From Candidatus Aminicenantota bacterium (GTDB lineage: Bacteria; Acidobacteriota; Aminicenantia; Aminicenantales; Aminicenantaceae): 63,142 bases of DNA. Positions 1-9,531 of the stretch are shown in pieces; positions within the stretch are counted from its first letter, which is position 1; the number at the start of each line of letters is the position of its first letter. A program made the position numbers and the translations under genes. The DNA lies in assembly GCA_016927475.1 (NCBI GenBank), contig JAFGMO010000061.1, positions 1 to 63,142 on the forward strand, given 5' to 3'. A model generated the notes under the pieces. The model saw only the letters and a list, made by a program, of their open reading frames with translations. It was not told where the DNA came from and searched no databases.

Positions 1-2708
1 AGATGGAAAAGCTGAGACCTCTTCCAACCGAGAGAATCAAATGCTCCGGCTTTGATCAGGCTCTCAATGACTTTGCGGTTGACCGCCTTGGCATCGGTGA
101 CTCCACATATATCGAAGGGAGAAGAAAATTTTCCTTTTTTTGCCCTTTCCTCTACCAGGCTTATTACGGCTCCTTCACCGACGTTTTTAACCGCCGTCAG
201 TCCAAAACGAATATTTCCTTCTTCCACAAAAAAATTAAGCTCGCTTTTGTTGATATCTGGAGGAAGAACCTTAATACCCATCTCCCGGCATTCATTCATG
301 TATTTCACGACCTGAGAGGTTGCTCCCCTCTCCGCTTCGGATGTCAAAAGCGCCGCCATAAAATGAAGGGGGTAATGAGCTTTCAGATAGGCTGTTTGGT
401 AAGCAAGGTAGGCATATGCTGCACTGTGGGATTTGTTGAATCCGTAACCAGCGAAATAGTTGATTTGTTCAAAGATTTTCTGAGCTTTGGCCTGGCTTAT
501 TCCCCGGTCCTTGGCCCCTTGGACAAAACGCTGTCTCTGGGCTTTCATGATGCGGGTGACTTTTTTCCCCATGGCCTTTCGTAAAATATCGGCCTCGGCC
601 ATGGAATATCCGGCCAGTTCGGTGGCGATCCGCATGACCTGCTCCTGATAAACGATAAGTCCTTTTGTTTCTTTCAGAATGGATTCCATTTCAGGGAATT
701 CATAGGTGATGCGGTCGGGATGGTTCTTGCGCTTGATAAATTCATCCGTCATCCCGCTTTTTAAAGGACCGGGCCGGTAGAGAGCATTCAGGGCGATCAG
801 ATCGCGGAATTCTTCCGGTTTATAATTCCTCAGCAGGTCTTTCATCCCCGGGCTTTCAAACTGGAACACACCGTCAGTGCTTCCCGCCCGGAAAACGGCG
901 AACGTTTTTTCATCGTTTAAGGGGATCTCATCCATATCGATAAGAACACCGGTATCTTTTCTGACCATATCCAGGGTATCCTTGATAACAGTCAAGTTCC
1001 TCAGCCCCAGGATATCCATCTTCAACAACCCGATAGCCTCGATATCCTGCATGGGGAACTGGGTCGTTGTTTCACCGCGGGTCGATTGATATAGAGGCAT
1101 GAATTCTACGAGGGGTTTCGGCGTGATGACAATTCCAGCGGCATGGATGGAAGCATGACGGATCTGTCCCTCGATCTTCTGGGCCAGGGAAAGAAGATGG
1201 GTTATTTTGGTATCCTTGTCCCTGAGGTCTTTCAGCGCCTGGACATTATTCAGCGCCCCCTCTATCGTGGCGTCCGGGCCAAAGGGAGGAATCATTTTGG
1301 CGATCCTGTCCACCTCAGGCAGGGGTACTTCCAATGCCCGGCCCACATCCCGAACCGATCCCCGGGCCGCCATGGTTCCGAAGGTGATAATCTGGCAGAC
1401 GTTTTCCTGCCCGTATTTTTCTTTAACATAAGAAATGACTTCATCCCTCCGTCTGCCGCAGAAATCAATATCGATATCGGGCAAACTTATACGGTCGGGA
1501 TTCAGGAATCTTTCGAATAGAAGATCATACTCGATAGGGTCGGTATCGGTAATCCCCAGGCTGAAGGCAAGCAGGCTTCCGGCCGCCGAACCGCGGCCCG
1601 GCCCGACCGGAATATTTTTGTTTTTGGCCGCCCGGATGAGATCCCAGACAATCAAAAAATATCCCTCAAATTCCATCTTTTTGACCAGTTGAATCTCATT
1701 CTTAAGCCTTTTTTCATATTTCTCCCGCCGGCGTTCGAACTCATCCTCTCCCAGCCTTTTTTGCAGGAGCTTCATTTTTTGGTTGAAGCCTCCTTCGGCG
1801 ACCTCATGGAAATATTCTTCAAGAGTTTTTCCCTTGGGTGCTTTGAAGCTGGGGAGGTGATAGCCGGAAGAGGAAAAATTGAATTCACACCGAGCAGCGA
1901 TATCCATCGTGTTCGAAACGGCCTCGGGAACGTCTTTGAACAGCTCGGCCATCATCTCGCTGGATTTGATATAAAACTCCTGCGAACCGAAGCGGATCCT
2001 TTCCTGATCCGTCACCCGCTTGTTTGTTTGGATACAAAGAAGGACATCGTGAAGCTCAGCATCATCTTTCGTCCTGTAGTGACAGTCATTTGTGGCCACC
2101 AGAGGCAAATTTAGTTTTCTGGCCAATCGGACCAGGCCGGGATTAACTTTCTTTTGAGGTTCAAGCCCATGGTCTTGAAGTTCGATGTAAAAATCCCCCT
2201 TGGAAAAAATATCCGCATACTCACGGGCCGCTTCTTCGGCTTTTTCTTCCTGCCCGCATTCCAAGTTATAGCTCAACTCTCCTTTTAAGCAGGCGGAAAG
2301 TCCGATAAGCCCCTCGCTATGCCTGGATAATAATGTCTTATCGATGCGCGGTTTATAATAGAATCCCTTGAGATAACTTTCCGTGATCAACTTACAGAGA
2401 TTTTTATACCCTTTTTCATTTTTTATCAAAAGGACGAGATGAAAGTAGTTCGGGTTTTTCCCACCAGCCTTCTTATCCGTATATTTTTCAGGGGCAACAT
2501 AAACTTCACAGCCGAGGATCGGTTTAATATCTTTTTCTTTGGCTTGCTTGATAAAAGATACGGCTCCGAATATGTTGCCGTGGTCCGTCAAGGCCACCGC
2601 CGGCATGTTGAAGGACGAGACCGTTTCAACCAAGCCGGGAATACTGATGGCCCCATCGAGAAGACTGTATTCTGAATGGTTATGAAGATGAATGAAAGAC
2701 GGTTTCAT
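1..2708 (-). CDS. dnaE: DNA polymerase III subunit alpha, 3' end outside the window
   Basis: This is the replicative DNA polymerase catalytic subunit, acting in the cytoplasm in the replisome. About 902 codons are visible from the ATG at 2706-2708; the C-terminus lies beyond the left edge. The N-terminal PHP domain starts at once (HLHNHSEYSLLDG, residues 7-19). The palm signature PDIDIDF lies near residue 410 and supplies two catalytic aspartates; LLKMDILGLRNL near residue 565 supplies the third. The region QFESPGMKDLLRNYKPEEF and the helix-rich fingers segment around YGFNKSHSAAYAYLAYQ also match bacterial C-family polymerases. Domain order and spacing agree with DnaE1, so identification is firm. 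It lies 51 bases downstream of guaA on the same strand and may be co-transcribed with it. Confidence 0.96.
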   Translation of the reverse strand, partial: MKPSFIHLHNHSEYSLLDGAISIPGLVETVSSFNMPAVALTDHGNIFGAVSFIKQAKEKDIKPILGCEVYVAPEKYTDKKAGGKNPNYFHLVLLIKNEKGYKNLCKLITESYLKGFYYKPRIDKTLLSRHSEGLIGLSACLKGELSYNLECGQEEKAEEAAREYADIFSKGDFYIELQDHGLEPQKKVNPGLVRLARKLNLPLVATNDCHYRTKDDAELHDVLLCIQTNKRVTDQERIRFGSQEFYIKSSEMMAELFKDVPEAVSNTMDIAARCEFNFSSSGYHLPSFKAPKGKTLEEYFHEVAEGGFNQKMKLLQKRLGEDEFERRREKYEKRLKNEIQLVKKMEFEGYFLIVWDLIRAAKNKNIPVGPGRGSAAGSLLAFSLGITDTDPIEYDLLFERFLNPDRISLPDIDIDFCGRRRDEVISYVKEKYGQENVCQIITFGTMAARGSVRDVGRALEVPLPEVDRIAKMIPPFGPDATIEGALNNVQALKDLRDKDTKITHLLSLAQKIEGQIRHASIHAAGIVITPKPLVEFMPLYQSTRGETTTQFPMQDIEAIGLLKMDILGLRNLTVIKDTLDMVRKDTGVLIDMDEIPLNDEKTFAVFRAGSTDGVFQFESPGMKDLLRNYKPEEFRDLIALNALYRPGPLKSGMTDEFIKRKNHPDRITYEFPEMESILKETKGLIVYQEQVMRIATELAGYSMAEADILRKAMGKKVTRIMKAQRQRFVQGAKDRGISQAKAQKIFEQINYFAGYGFNKSHSAAYAYLAYQTAYLKAHYPLHFMAALLTSEAERGATSQVVKYMNECREMGIKVLPPDINKSELNFFVEEGNIRFGLTAVKNVGEGAVISLVEERAKKGKFSSPFDICGVTDAKAVNRKVIESLIKAGAFDSLGWKRSQLFH

Positions 2709-2759
2709 TTGTTTTATTCAATCAAAAAAAATCTGTTCGTACTCCCTGCTCCGCCGGCA

Positions 2760-4292
2760 TCATTCCCACTCAATCGTCCCGGGAGGTTTTGAAGTGACAT
2801 CATATACCACACGGTTGATTCCATCCACCTCATTCACAATACGGTTTGATATAAGGGAAAGGAGTTCCGGTTCTGCCGGGTACCAATCCGCCGTCATGCC
2901 GTCCATACTCTGGACCATACGGAGAACAACAACCCGCTGGTATGTTCTTTTATCCCCCATCACTCCCACCGACTTGACAGGAAGAAGGACTGCGAAGGCC
3001 TGCCACAGCTTACGGTACAAGCGAGCTTTCCGGATCTCATCAAGCAGGATGGTATCCGCTTTTCTCAGAATATTTATTCGTTCCGGAGTCACTTCTCCGA
3101 CAATTCGAACAGCCAAGCCGGGCCCGGGGAAGGGATGCTGGTGGATGAATTGGCTGTCCGCTCCCAATTCTTTACCCAGAATCCGGACTTCATCTTTGAA
3201 AAGCTCTTTAAGGGGTTCGATCAGCTTGAACTTAAGCCGGTCCGGCAGTCCCCCGACGTTGTGATGGGACTTGATTTTCGAAGACGGCCCCTTAACCGGA
3301 TTGCTTTCTATGACATCGGGATAGATGGTTCCCTGGGTCAAGAAATCGACCTTTCCCAACTTCTTTGCTTCCTCCTCGAAGATTCGAATGAACATCTCGC
3401 CGATGATTTTTCGCTTCCTCTCCGGTGAGGCTACTCTTCTAAGCCCGGCCAAAAACCGGTCGGCCGCGTCGACGGCCACAACATTTAGATGAAGCCGGTC
3501 CCTAAATTTGTTGAGGAGACCGGCGAATTGACCACTTCGAAGAAGACCGTTGTCAACAAAAATACAGGTGAGCTTTTTTTCGACTGCCTTCTGGACAATC
3601 AGCGAAGCCACCAGAGAATCCACTCCCCCGCTGAGACCCGAGATGACCTTTCCACCTCTCACACGTTTTCGGATCTCTGCAGCTTTGCTTTCCACAAACG
3701 AATCCATATTCCACTCTTTTTTCAGTTTACAGATAGAGAAGAGAAAATTGGAGAGAACCTTTTTTCCCTGCCTGGTATGGGCCACTTCAGGATGGAACTG
3801 GACACCGAAGATTTTTTCCTGAGGCGATTCAATGACCGCCGCATGCGAATTCCTCGTTTTTGCCGTAATGCGGAAATCCGGAGGAATCGAGCAGACTTTG
3901 TCCCCATGGCTCATCCAGATCTGGCTTCCGTTTTTTATGCCGGCAAGTAGGCCTTTCCTGTCCAAAACTTCAAGAGAAGCAAAGCCATATTCTCTCTTTT
4001 GAGAGGGAGATACTTCACCCCCCAGAAACAAAGCCAAAATCTGAAGGCCGTAGCAAATCCCCAATATGGGAATTCCCAGTTCGAATAATTCAGGGAATGG
4101 TTGAGGAGCATTCCTCTCATAAACGCTCATCGGCCCGCCGGAAAGGATGATTCCACCGGGTTTTTCCCGCCTGATTTTCGCGGGTGAAAGATCATAGGGA
4201 AAAATTTCGGAATAAACTCCCAGCTCTCTTATCTTACGGGCAATAAGCTGGGTATATTGCGAGCCGAAATCGAGCACATAAACCTTATCCAT
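2760..4292 (-). CDS. guaA: GMP synthase (glutamine-hydrolysing)
   Basis: It converts XMP, ATP and glutamine to GMP in de novo purine synthesis. The 510-residue length is normal for the family. The N-terminal class I glutamine amidotransferase domain has the nucleophile cysteine in GICYGLQ (about residue 80) and the histidine in GVQFHPEV (about residue 166). The ATP-pyrophosphatase domain has the P-loop SGGVDSLVASL near residue 217. The C-terminal dimerisation part ends TSKPPGTIEWE, the typical GuaA tail. The ATG at 4292 gives the expected start MDKVYVLDFGSQY. It lies upstream of dnaE on the same strand and is divergent from the phosphoglycerate mutase gene. No purine riboswitch core was recognised in its leader. 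Confidence 0.97.
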   Translation of the reverse strand: MDKVYVLDFGSQYTQLIARKIRELGVYSEIFPYDLSPAKIRREKPGGIILSGGPMSVYERNAPQPFPELFELGIPILGICYGLQILALFLGGEVSPSQKREYGFASLEVLDRKGLLAGIKNGSQIWMSHGDKVCSIPPDFRITAKTRNSHAAVIESPQEKIFGVQFHPEVAHTRQGKKVLSNFLFSICKLKKEWNMDSFVESKAAEIRKRVRGGKVISGLSGGVDSLVASLIVQKAVEKKLTCIFVDNGLLRSGQFAGLLNKFRDRLHLNVVAVDAADRFLAGLRRVASPERKRKIIGEMFIRIFEEEAKKLGKVDFLTQGTIYPDVIESNPVKGPSSKIKSHHNVGGLPDRLKFKLIEPLKELFKDEVRILGKELGADSQFIHQHPFPGPGLAVRIVGEVTPERINILRKADTILLDEIRKARLYRKLWQAFAVLLPVKSVGVMGDKRTYQRVVVLRMVQSMDGMTADWYPAEPELLSLISNRIVNEVDGINRVVYDVTSKPPGTIEWE

Positions 4293-4534
4293 GAAACGAT
4301 TTTATCAGAGCACTCCGGCCTTGTAAATGTAAAAGGGACTTGATGTTTCCCCCATTTAAAAGTTTTCTTTAAACGATCTGAGGTCTTATCTATTGAGGGA
4401 TTCTGTCACGGCTCTTCCCCATCCTCACTTTTGCTGCGAGTAGGGAGCCGCTTCGCCGCGCCACTTATTTTGGGATATCTTTTCAAAAGGGATTCATTGA
4501 CTTCATTCCCTCTATTTTTTATAGTGATTTTGTT
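4293..4534. other. divergent intergenic region with a possible stem-loop
   Basis: This 242-base gap separates guaA (minus) from the phosphoglycerate mutase gene (plus) and must hold both promoters. A perfect 6-bp inverted repeat, CGGCTC at 4409-4414 and GAGCCG at 4445-4450, encloses a roughly 30-base loop that has its own weak CTC/GAG pairing. No T-tract follows, so it is not a clear terminator. No known riboswitch core was recognised. Confidence 0.25.
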
Positions 4535-5737
4535 ATGGATAGAGAAACAATACTTCGTGATTTAAGCCAAAAAACGGATTCCAAAATCATTCTCCTGGTG
4601 ATGGACGGCTTAGGAGGATTACCGATCAACGGGAAAACGGAGCTTGAAACGGCGAAAACTCCCCATCTTGATGAACTGGCGGCCAAGGGCACATGCGGCC
4701 TGAGCGACCCTGTTTCCATGGGTATAACACCGGGCAGCGGGCCGGCCCACCTTTCTCTCTTCGGATATGATCCCCTTAAATATATTTTGGGCCGGGGCAT
4801 CCTGGAGGCCCTCGGCTCAGGAGTGGACGTGGGCCCTAAAGACCTTGTTGCCAGGGGAAATTTCGCCACCCATAAAAACGGTATCATCATTGACCGAAGG
4901 GCGGGAAGGATCCCCACACCTGAAAATGAAATACTCTGCCGGAAAATCAATTCTTCCCTGAAGCAAAGGAAGGAGATCGGAGTAAAACTTTTCCCCGGAA
5001 AAGAACACCGATTTGTCGTTAAGTTCAGCGGCGAAGGACTCTCCGACGCCCTGACGGACGCTGACCCCCAAAAAGAAAACAAGCCCCGGGAGAAAACCCA
5101 GGCACTTACAGGGGAAGCCCAGCACACGGCCGACCTCGTCAACACTTTTATGGATGACGTTACGGAGATTTTGGAGAATTCGCCAAAAGCCAACACGGTC
5201 ATCCTCAGAGGATTCTCTAAATATCCCACAATTCCCTCCATGCAGGAACTTTTTCATCTGACACCGGCGGCTGTTGCCAATTATCCTATGTACAAGGGCT
5301 TAGCCCGTCTTATCGGGATGGAAATTCTCGACGCCGGCCAGGAAATCCAGGATCTATTTGACACTTTGGAGAAATATTATTCCGACTTCGATTTTTTCTA
5401 TGTCCACGTCAAAAAGACCGATTCATATGGGGAAGACGGCAATTTTGGAGAGAAAGTCAAGGTAATTGAAAAAACGGACGCCGAAATTCCACGGATCCTT
5501 TCCCTTAAACCGGATGTTCTTGTTGTCACCTCCGACCACTCGACACCTTCCTTGCTTAAAGGACATTCCTGGCATCCCAACCCTTTTCTTCTTTTTTCCT
5601 CCACTTCCCAGCCCGACCTCGTTTCCGCTTTTTCGGAAAGGGAATGCAGCCGGGGGTATCTAGGACGATTCCAGGCAGTAAATGCGCTTCCCTTGATGCT
5701 GGCCCATGCCCAAAAATTGCAGAAATTCGGAGCATGA
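4535..5737 (+). CDS. apgM: 2,3-bisphosphoglycerate-independent phosphoglycerate mutase, archaeal type
   Basis: It interconverts 3- and 2-phosphoglycerate in glycolysis and gluconeogenesis in the cytoplasm. The 400 residues match the archaeal-type (aPGM) branch of the alkaline phosphatase superfamily rather than the roughly 510-residue GpmI. Visible metal and phosphate-binding motifs are VMDGLGGLP near residue 25, the nucleophile-containing TPGSGPAHLSLFGYDP near residue 70, VVTSDHSTPS near residue 330 and GHSWHPNPFLL just after it. The start MDRETILRDLSQK is about 20 residues ahead of the first core strand, as in homologues. It is a single gene, divergent from guaA. Confidence 0.93.
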   Translation: MDRETILRDLSQKTDSKIILLVMDGLGGLPINGKTELETAKTPHLDELAAKGTCGLSDPVSMGITPGSGPAHLSLFGYDPLKYILGRGILEALGSGVDVGPKDLVARGNFATHKNGIIIDRRAGRIPTPENEILCRKINSSLKQRKEIGVKLFPGKEHRFVVKFSGEGLSDALTDADPQKENKPREKTQALTGEAQHTADLVNTFMDDVTEILENSPKANTVILRGFSKYPTIPSMQELFHLTPAAVANYPMYKGLARLIGMEILDAGQEIQDLFDTLEKYYSDFDFFYVHVKKTDSYGEDGNFGEKVKVIEKTDAEIPRILSLKPDVLVVTSDHSTPSLLKGHSWHPNPFLLFSSTSQPDLVSAFSERECSRGYLGRFQAVNALPLMLAHAQKLQKFGA

Positions 5738-5816
5738 CTTACACAAGAAAAACATTGACAATATTCGATAATCCTTATAGAATAAATAGACTTAATACCT
5801 CCAGGCTCAAAGATTG

Positions 5817-6977
5817 ATGTTTCAAAAAATCTGGTTTGTTTTTTTTATAACGGCGGGATTTTTCTGTTACGCCGGCGACGACCGGGTTGAAATCGCCAGC
5901 CTCCGCCAGTGGACCCATCCCACCCATACCCGCATCGCCGTTGATGTGGGACAAATCAGGGAGTATACTTACAACCAGCTCAAGGCCCCGGATAGGATCT
6001 ACATCGATATCTACCAGGCGCGCCTGAATCCCATTCTTCACGGAAAATCTTACCTTGTTCAAAACAAATATCTCAGCCAGATCCGGATCGCTCAAAAATC
6101 CTACTCGACTGTCAGGATCGTGGCTGATGTCGATTTTGAAAACATCAAACATTACCATGTTTTTCATCTCCCGGACCCCTTTCGTGTTGTCATCGATATT
6201 TATCCTAAGTTATCCACGACTCCGACACTTGAGGAAAAAGTCCCCCAACCACCTTTACCGACCGATTCCGGTTACAGCATGGCCCGGCAGCTGGGCCTAG
6301 GAATCAAACGCATCGTCATTGACCCCGGACACGGGGGAAAAGACCCGGGCTGCATCGGCAGCACAGGACTAAAAGAGAAAAGCGTAGTTCTCGATATCGC
6401 CACACGCCTGAAAAACCTTTTGAGTTCCAACAAAAACCTCGAAACCATCCTCACACGGGAAACGGATATTTTCCTGCCCCTGGAAGACAGAACCGTCATC
6501 GCCGCCCAAAAACAGGCCGATATCTTCATCTCAATCCATGCCAATTCCCACCGAAACCAAAAAACTCACGGTATCGAAACCTTTTATCTGAATTTCAGCC
6601 AGGACAAACGGATCATGGAGACGGCGGCACGGGAGAACACCGCATCGACAAAAAGCATCAGCCAGATGAGTGAGATTCTTCGCAAAATTTCCCGCAACAG
6701 CAAGATTTTGGAATCAAAAGAAATGGCTGAGAAGATCCAGAACAATCTCGTCCAAACACTATCCCGAAAATACAAGGAAATCAAAAGCCTCGGAGTGAAA
6801 GGCGGTCCATTTTGGGTGCTGATCGGGACAGAAGTCCCCTCCATATTGGTGGAGGTGTCTTATCTGAGCAATCCCCACGAAGAAAGGTATCTCAAAGACA
6901 AAACCTATCTTCAGGAAATCGCCCAGGGGATCTATAATGGCATTATGGAATACATACACTCTCTTGGGAAAGGATAA
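5817..6977 (+). CDS. N-acetylmuramoyl-L-alanine amidase with AMIN domain
   Basis: It is a peptidoglycan amidase that cleaves the bond between N-acetylmuramic acid and L-alanine during cell separation, acting in the periplasm. A short signal peptide (MFQKIWFVFFITAGFFCYA) is followed by an AMIN-type targeting domain (about residues 25-125) and a C-terminal Amidase_3 zinc domain. The zinc and catalytic motifs are VIDPGHGGKDPG, ISIHANSH and LVEVSYLSNPHEE. A TTG lies directly before the ATG at 5817; the ATG is preferred because it gives a clean signal peptide. The overall plan matches AmiC/AmiB-type enzymes. It lies 4 bases ahead of the DUF362 gene, suggesting co-transcription. Confidence 0.92.
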   Translation: MFQKIWFVFFITAGFFCYAGDDRVEIASLRQWTHPTHTRIAVDVGQIREYTYNQLKAPDRIYIDIYQARLNPILHGKSYLVQNKYLSQIRIAQKSYSTVRIVADVDFENIKHYHVFHLPDPFRVVIDIYPKLSTTPTLEEKVPQPPLPTDSGYSMARQLGLGIKRIVIDPGHGGKDPGCIGSTGLKEKSVVLDIATRLKNLLSSNKNLETILTRETDIFLPLEDRTVIAAQKQADIFISIHANSHRNQKTHGIETFYLNFSQDKRIMETAARENTASTKSISQMSEILRKISRNSKILESKEMAEKIQNNLVQTLSRKYKEIKSLGVKGGPFWVLIGTEVPSILVEVSYLSNPHEERYLKDKTYLQEIAQGIYNGIMEYIHSLGKG

Positions 6978-6981
6978 AACC

Positions 6982-7869
6982 ATGAATAGAAGAAACTTTT
7001 TAAAAGATATTGCTTGGGGAAGCCTCCTTTTAAATGTCAATCCCGGCCTCTGGGCTCAAGGAAAATCTCTACCCGACCTGGCCATCATCCAGGGGGAATC
7101 CCCCGGCCTTATCGCCAAAGAGGCCGTCGCTGCCCTGGGAGGGATGAAAAAATTCATCTCCCGCGGCGATAAAGTTGTGGTCAAACCCAATATTGGCTGG
7201 GACCGAAAACCCGAACAAGCGGCCTGTACAAATCCCGATACCGTCAAGGCCGTTATCGAAATGTGTTTCGATGCCGGCGCCAAAGAGGTTAAAGTGTTGG
7301 ATAATCCCTGCAACCCGGCTCAACGGACATACATGCGGAGCGGTATAGCCAAAGCAGCTAAGGATGCCGGCGCCGATGTGCCTTTTCCCAACAATCACAA
7401 ACTGAAAAAGATGGATATCAAAGGCGAGTGGCTGACTTCCTGGGAGGTTTATTCGGATTTTATTGAAGCGGACAAAATCATAAACGTTCCCATCGCCAAA
7501 AACCACAGCCTTTGCAAGCTGACAATGGGAATGAAAAACTGGCTGGGAGCTATCGGGGGAAACCGGAACCAGCTTCACCAGAAGATCGATTTGGCTATGA
7601 TCGATCTCTCCAACTTTTTCAAACCCTGCCTGACAATCATGGACAGTTACCGCCTTCTCGTCCGTAACGGACCGCAGGGAGGGCGGCTGTCCGATGTCGA
7701 ACTCCATAAGACCGTTGCAGCCGGGACTGATTATGTGGCCGTGGATACCGTCGGAGCCTCATTTTTCAACATGAAACCCGAAGAGTTGCCTTTTCTGCGT
7801 CTGGCCAAGGAAAAAGGCCACGGAGAAACAAATCTGGAGAAATTAAACATTGAAAAAAGAACGATCTAA
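6982..7869 (+). CDS. DUF362 domain protein with twin-arginine signal
   Basis: The function of this family is not settled. DUF362 proteins are often found with ferredoxin-like modules and are thought to handle metals or Fe-S proteins. The protein starts MNRRNFLKDIAWGSLLLN, a twin-arginine (Tat) type signal, so it is probably exported folded. The core contains VVVKPNIGWDR, NPDTVKAVIEMCFDAGAKEV and VPIAKNHSLCKLTMGMKNW, typical DUF362 blocks. The start at 6982 is chosen over upstream in-frame codons because it sets the Tat motif at the N-terminus. Its 3' end overlaps the next gene by 20 bases, so the two are probably translated and used together. Confidence 0.88.
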   Translation: MNRRNFLKDIAWGSLLLNVNPGLWAQGKSLPDLAIIQGESPGLIAKEAVAALGGMKKFISRGDKVVVKPNIGWDRKPEQAACTNPDTVKAVIEMCFDAGAKEVKVLDNPCNPAQRTYMRSGIAKAAKDAGADVPFPNNHKLKKMDIKGEWLTSWEVYSDFIEADKIINVPIAKNHSLCKLTMGMKNWLGAIGGNRNQLHQKIDLAMIDLSNFFKPCLTIMDSYRLLVRNGPQGGRLSDVELHKTVAAGTDYVAVDTVGASFFNMKPEELPFLRLAKEKGHGETNLEKLNIEKRTI

Positions 7870-9442
7870 AAAATACCGTTTAATTCAGGTTTTAAGGATT
7901 CTCGTTCAGGTCGTCTTTTTCGTTCTTTTCGTCCACCTCCTTCTGAATGCACACTTCACTGGCGAGGACTACATTAAGAAGGTTGAAGTTTTTTTTCATT
8001 TCGATCCCCTTCTGGCCCTGGCAACATTCATCGCCTCACGGGTTATGTTCGCCTCCTTTGTCCTGGCCTTGATTACTGTTGCCGTTACCACCATTCTCGG
8101 CCGGGTGGCCTGCGGATGGGTCTGTCCCATGGGCAGTATCCAACAATTTTTTTCTTTTCTCTTCAAAAAGTCCAAGCTCCATAAACCCAAACGTCCTTCC
8201 GGAAACCACACCGCCTGGAAATACTTCATCCTTATTTTTATCCTTGTGGCAACCTTGCTTTCCCTGGATCTCGTCGGTCTTCTTGATCCTTTTTCTTTTC
8301 TTACCCGCTCTTTCGCCCTGGCGGTCCTTCCGGTCTTTGCCACCACCGGCTCCGTATTGACGGGCATTCTCTACAAGCTCAATCTGACTTCCCTTGGAGA
8401 CAGCCTCTACCAGTTCCTTCAGAACCTGGACGTTAATACCGTTTTCCTTCAGGGATTTTTTCTGGGAGCCCTATTTATCGGGATCATTCTGCTCAACCTT
8501 GTTCGGGAACGGTTTTGGTGCCGGTATCTCTGTCCCCTCGGGGCCCTGCTGGGTCTTTTATCACGCTGGAATGTCTTCAAACTCAAGATAAACGCCGATA
8601 AGTGCATCGACTGCCGCCTCTGCACCATCCACTGTGAGACCCAGGCGACTCCTTTCCCTATAGGTGATTGGAAAAGCTCGGAATGTATTTACTGTTTCAC
8701 CTGCGGTTCCATATGTCCCACAGGCGCCATCACATTTCCTCTTCGCTTCAACCCGGCAAAAGCTCCCCAGGTCAATCTTTCACGGAGAAAACTCCTTTTC
8801 ACATCTTTTCTGGGGATTCTGGCCGTACCCTTTTTCCGTCTTTCAGCGGCCGGAAAGCGGGCTTCCTCGAAGCTCATCCGCCCCCCCGGAGCTCTTCCTG
8901 AAGAGCAGTTTCTTCGAAAATGCGTTAAGTGCGGAGAATGTATGAAGGTCTGTCCGACCAACGCTCTCCAGCCCGTTATGGGAGAGGCCGGGCCCGAAGG
9001 CATCTGGACGCCCATGGTCGTGCCCAAGATCGGCTACTGCGAGTATTACTGCTCCCTCTGCACACAGGTCTGTCCCACAGGGGCCATCAAAGAGCTGACC
9101 ATCGAAGAAAAAGTCGAGGTCAAGATCGGGACATCCTGGATCAATAAAAACCGCTGCATACCCTGGAAATTCGGGGATCCCTGTATCGTCTGCGAAGAAC
9201 ACTGTCCTGTCTCACCCAAGGCCATCAAGATGATCAAAACCCGCGTCGAGTTGCCCGACGGCACCATCAAAACACCTCTGGCCCCGGTCATCGACACCGG
9301 AACATGCATCGGCTGCGGCATATGTGAGAACAAATGTCCGGTCGTCGACAAACCGGCCATCTACGTGACCAGCATCGGAGAGAGCCGTTCGGACAGAAAC
9401 CAATTTCTTTTGGATGTCATCGACGAGACGGGAATCTACTGA
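7850..9442 (+). CDS. membrane polyferredoxin, NapH-like and NapG-like modules fused
   Basis: It is a likely electron-transfer protein carrying [4Fe-4S] clusters at the cytoplasmic membrane. Residues 1-230 hold several membrane helices and two NapH-type motifs, CGWVCPMG and CRYLCPLG. Cluster motifs CIDCRLCTIHC and CIYCFTCGSICP follow. Near residue 305 a second twin-arginine-like sequence (LSRRKLLFTSFLGILAVPF) begins a NapG/MauM-like ferredoxin part with CVKCGECMKVCP, CEYYCSLCTQVCP, CIVCEEHCP and CIGCGICENKCP. The 530-residue length equals NapH plus NapG in one chain. The start codon is TTG at 7850, inside the end of the DUF362 gene. Electron donor and acceptor are unknown. Confidence 0.88.
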   Translation: MKKERSKKYRLIQVLRILVQVVFFVLFVHLLLNAHFTGEDYIKKVEVFFHFDPLLALATFIASRVMFASFVLALITVAVTTILGRVACGWVCPMGSIQQFFSFLFKKSKLHKPKRPSGNHTAWKYFILIFILVATLLSLDLVGLLDPFSFLTRSFALAVLPVFATTGSVLTGILYKLNLTSLGDSLYQFLQNLDVNTVFLQGFFLGALFIGIILLNLVRERFWCRYLCPLGALLGLLSRWNVFKLKINADKCIDCRLCTIHCETQATPFPIGDWKSSECIYCFTCGSICPTGAITFPLRFNPAKAPQVNLSRRKLLFTSFLGILAVPFFRLSAAGKRASSKLIRPPGALPEEQFLRKCVKCGECMKVCPTNALQPVMGEAGPEGIWTPMVVPKIGYCEYYCSLCTQVCPTGAIKELTIEEKVEVKIGTSWINKNRCIPWKFGDPCIVCEEHCPVSPKAIKMIKTRVELPDGTIKTPLAPVIDTGTCIGCGICENKCPVVDKPAIYVTSIGESRSDRNQFLLDVIDETGIY

Positions 9443-9531
9443 ACAGGTGCCATGGCCCTATCTGTAGGCTGATATTCTCCCGCCAACATAAAAAAGAAGC
9501 CTGATATAATAAGGCCATCAAGGAGGAAAAG

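Noticed and set aside
3..2675. Several plus-strand open frames across the first 2.7 kb
   Set aside because: They are antisense shadows of dnaE, whose minus-strand translation is continuous and carries all polymerase motifs.
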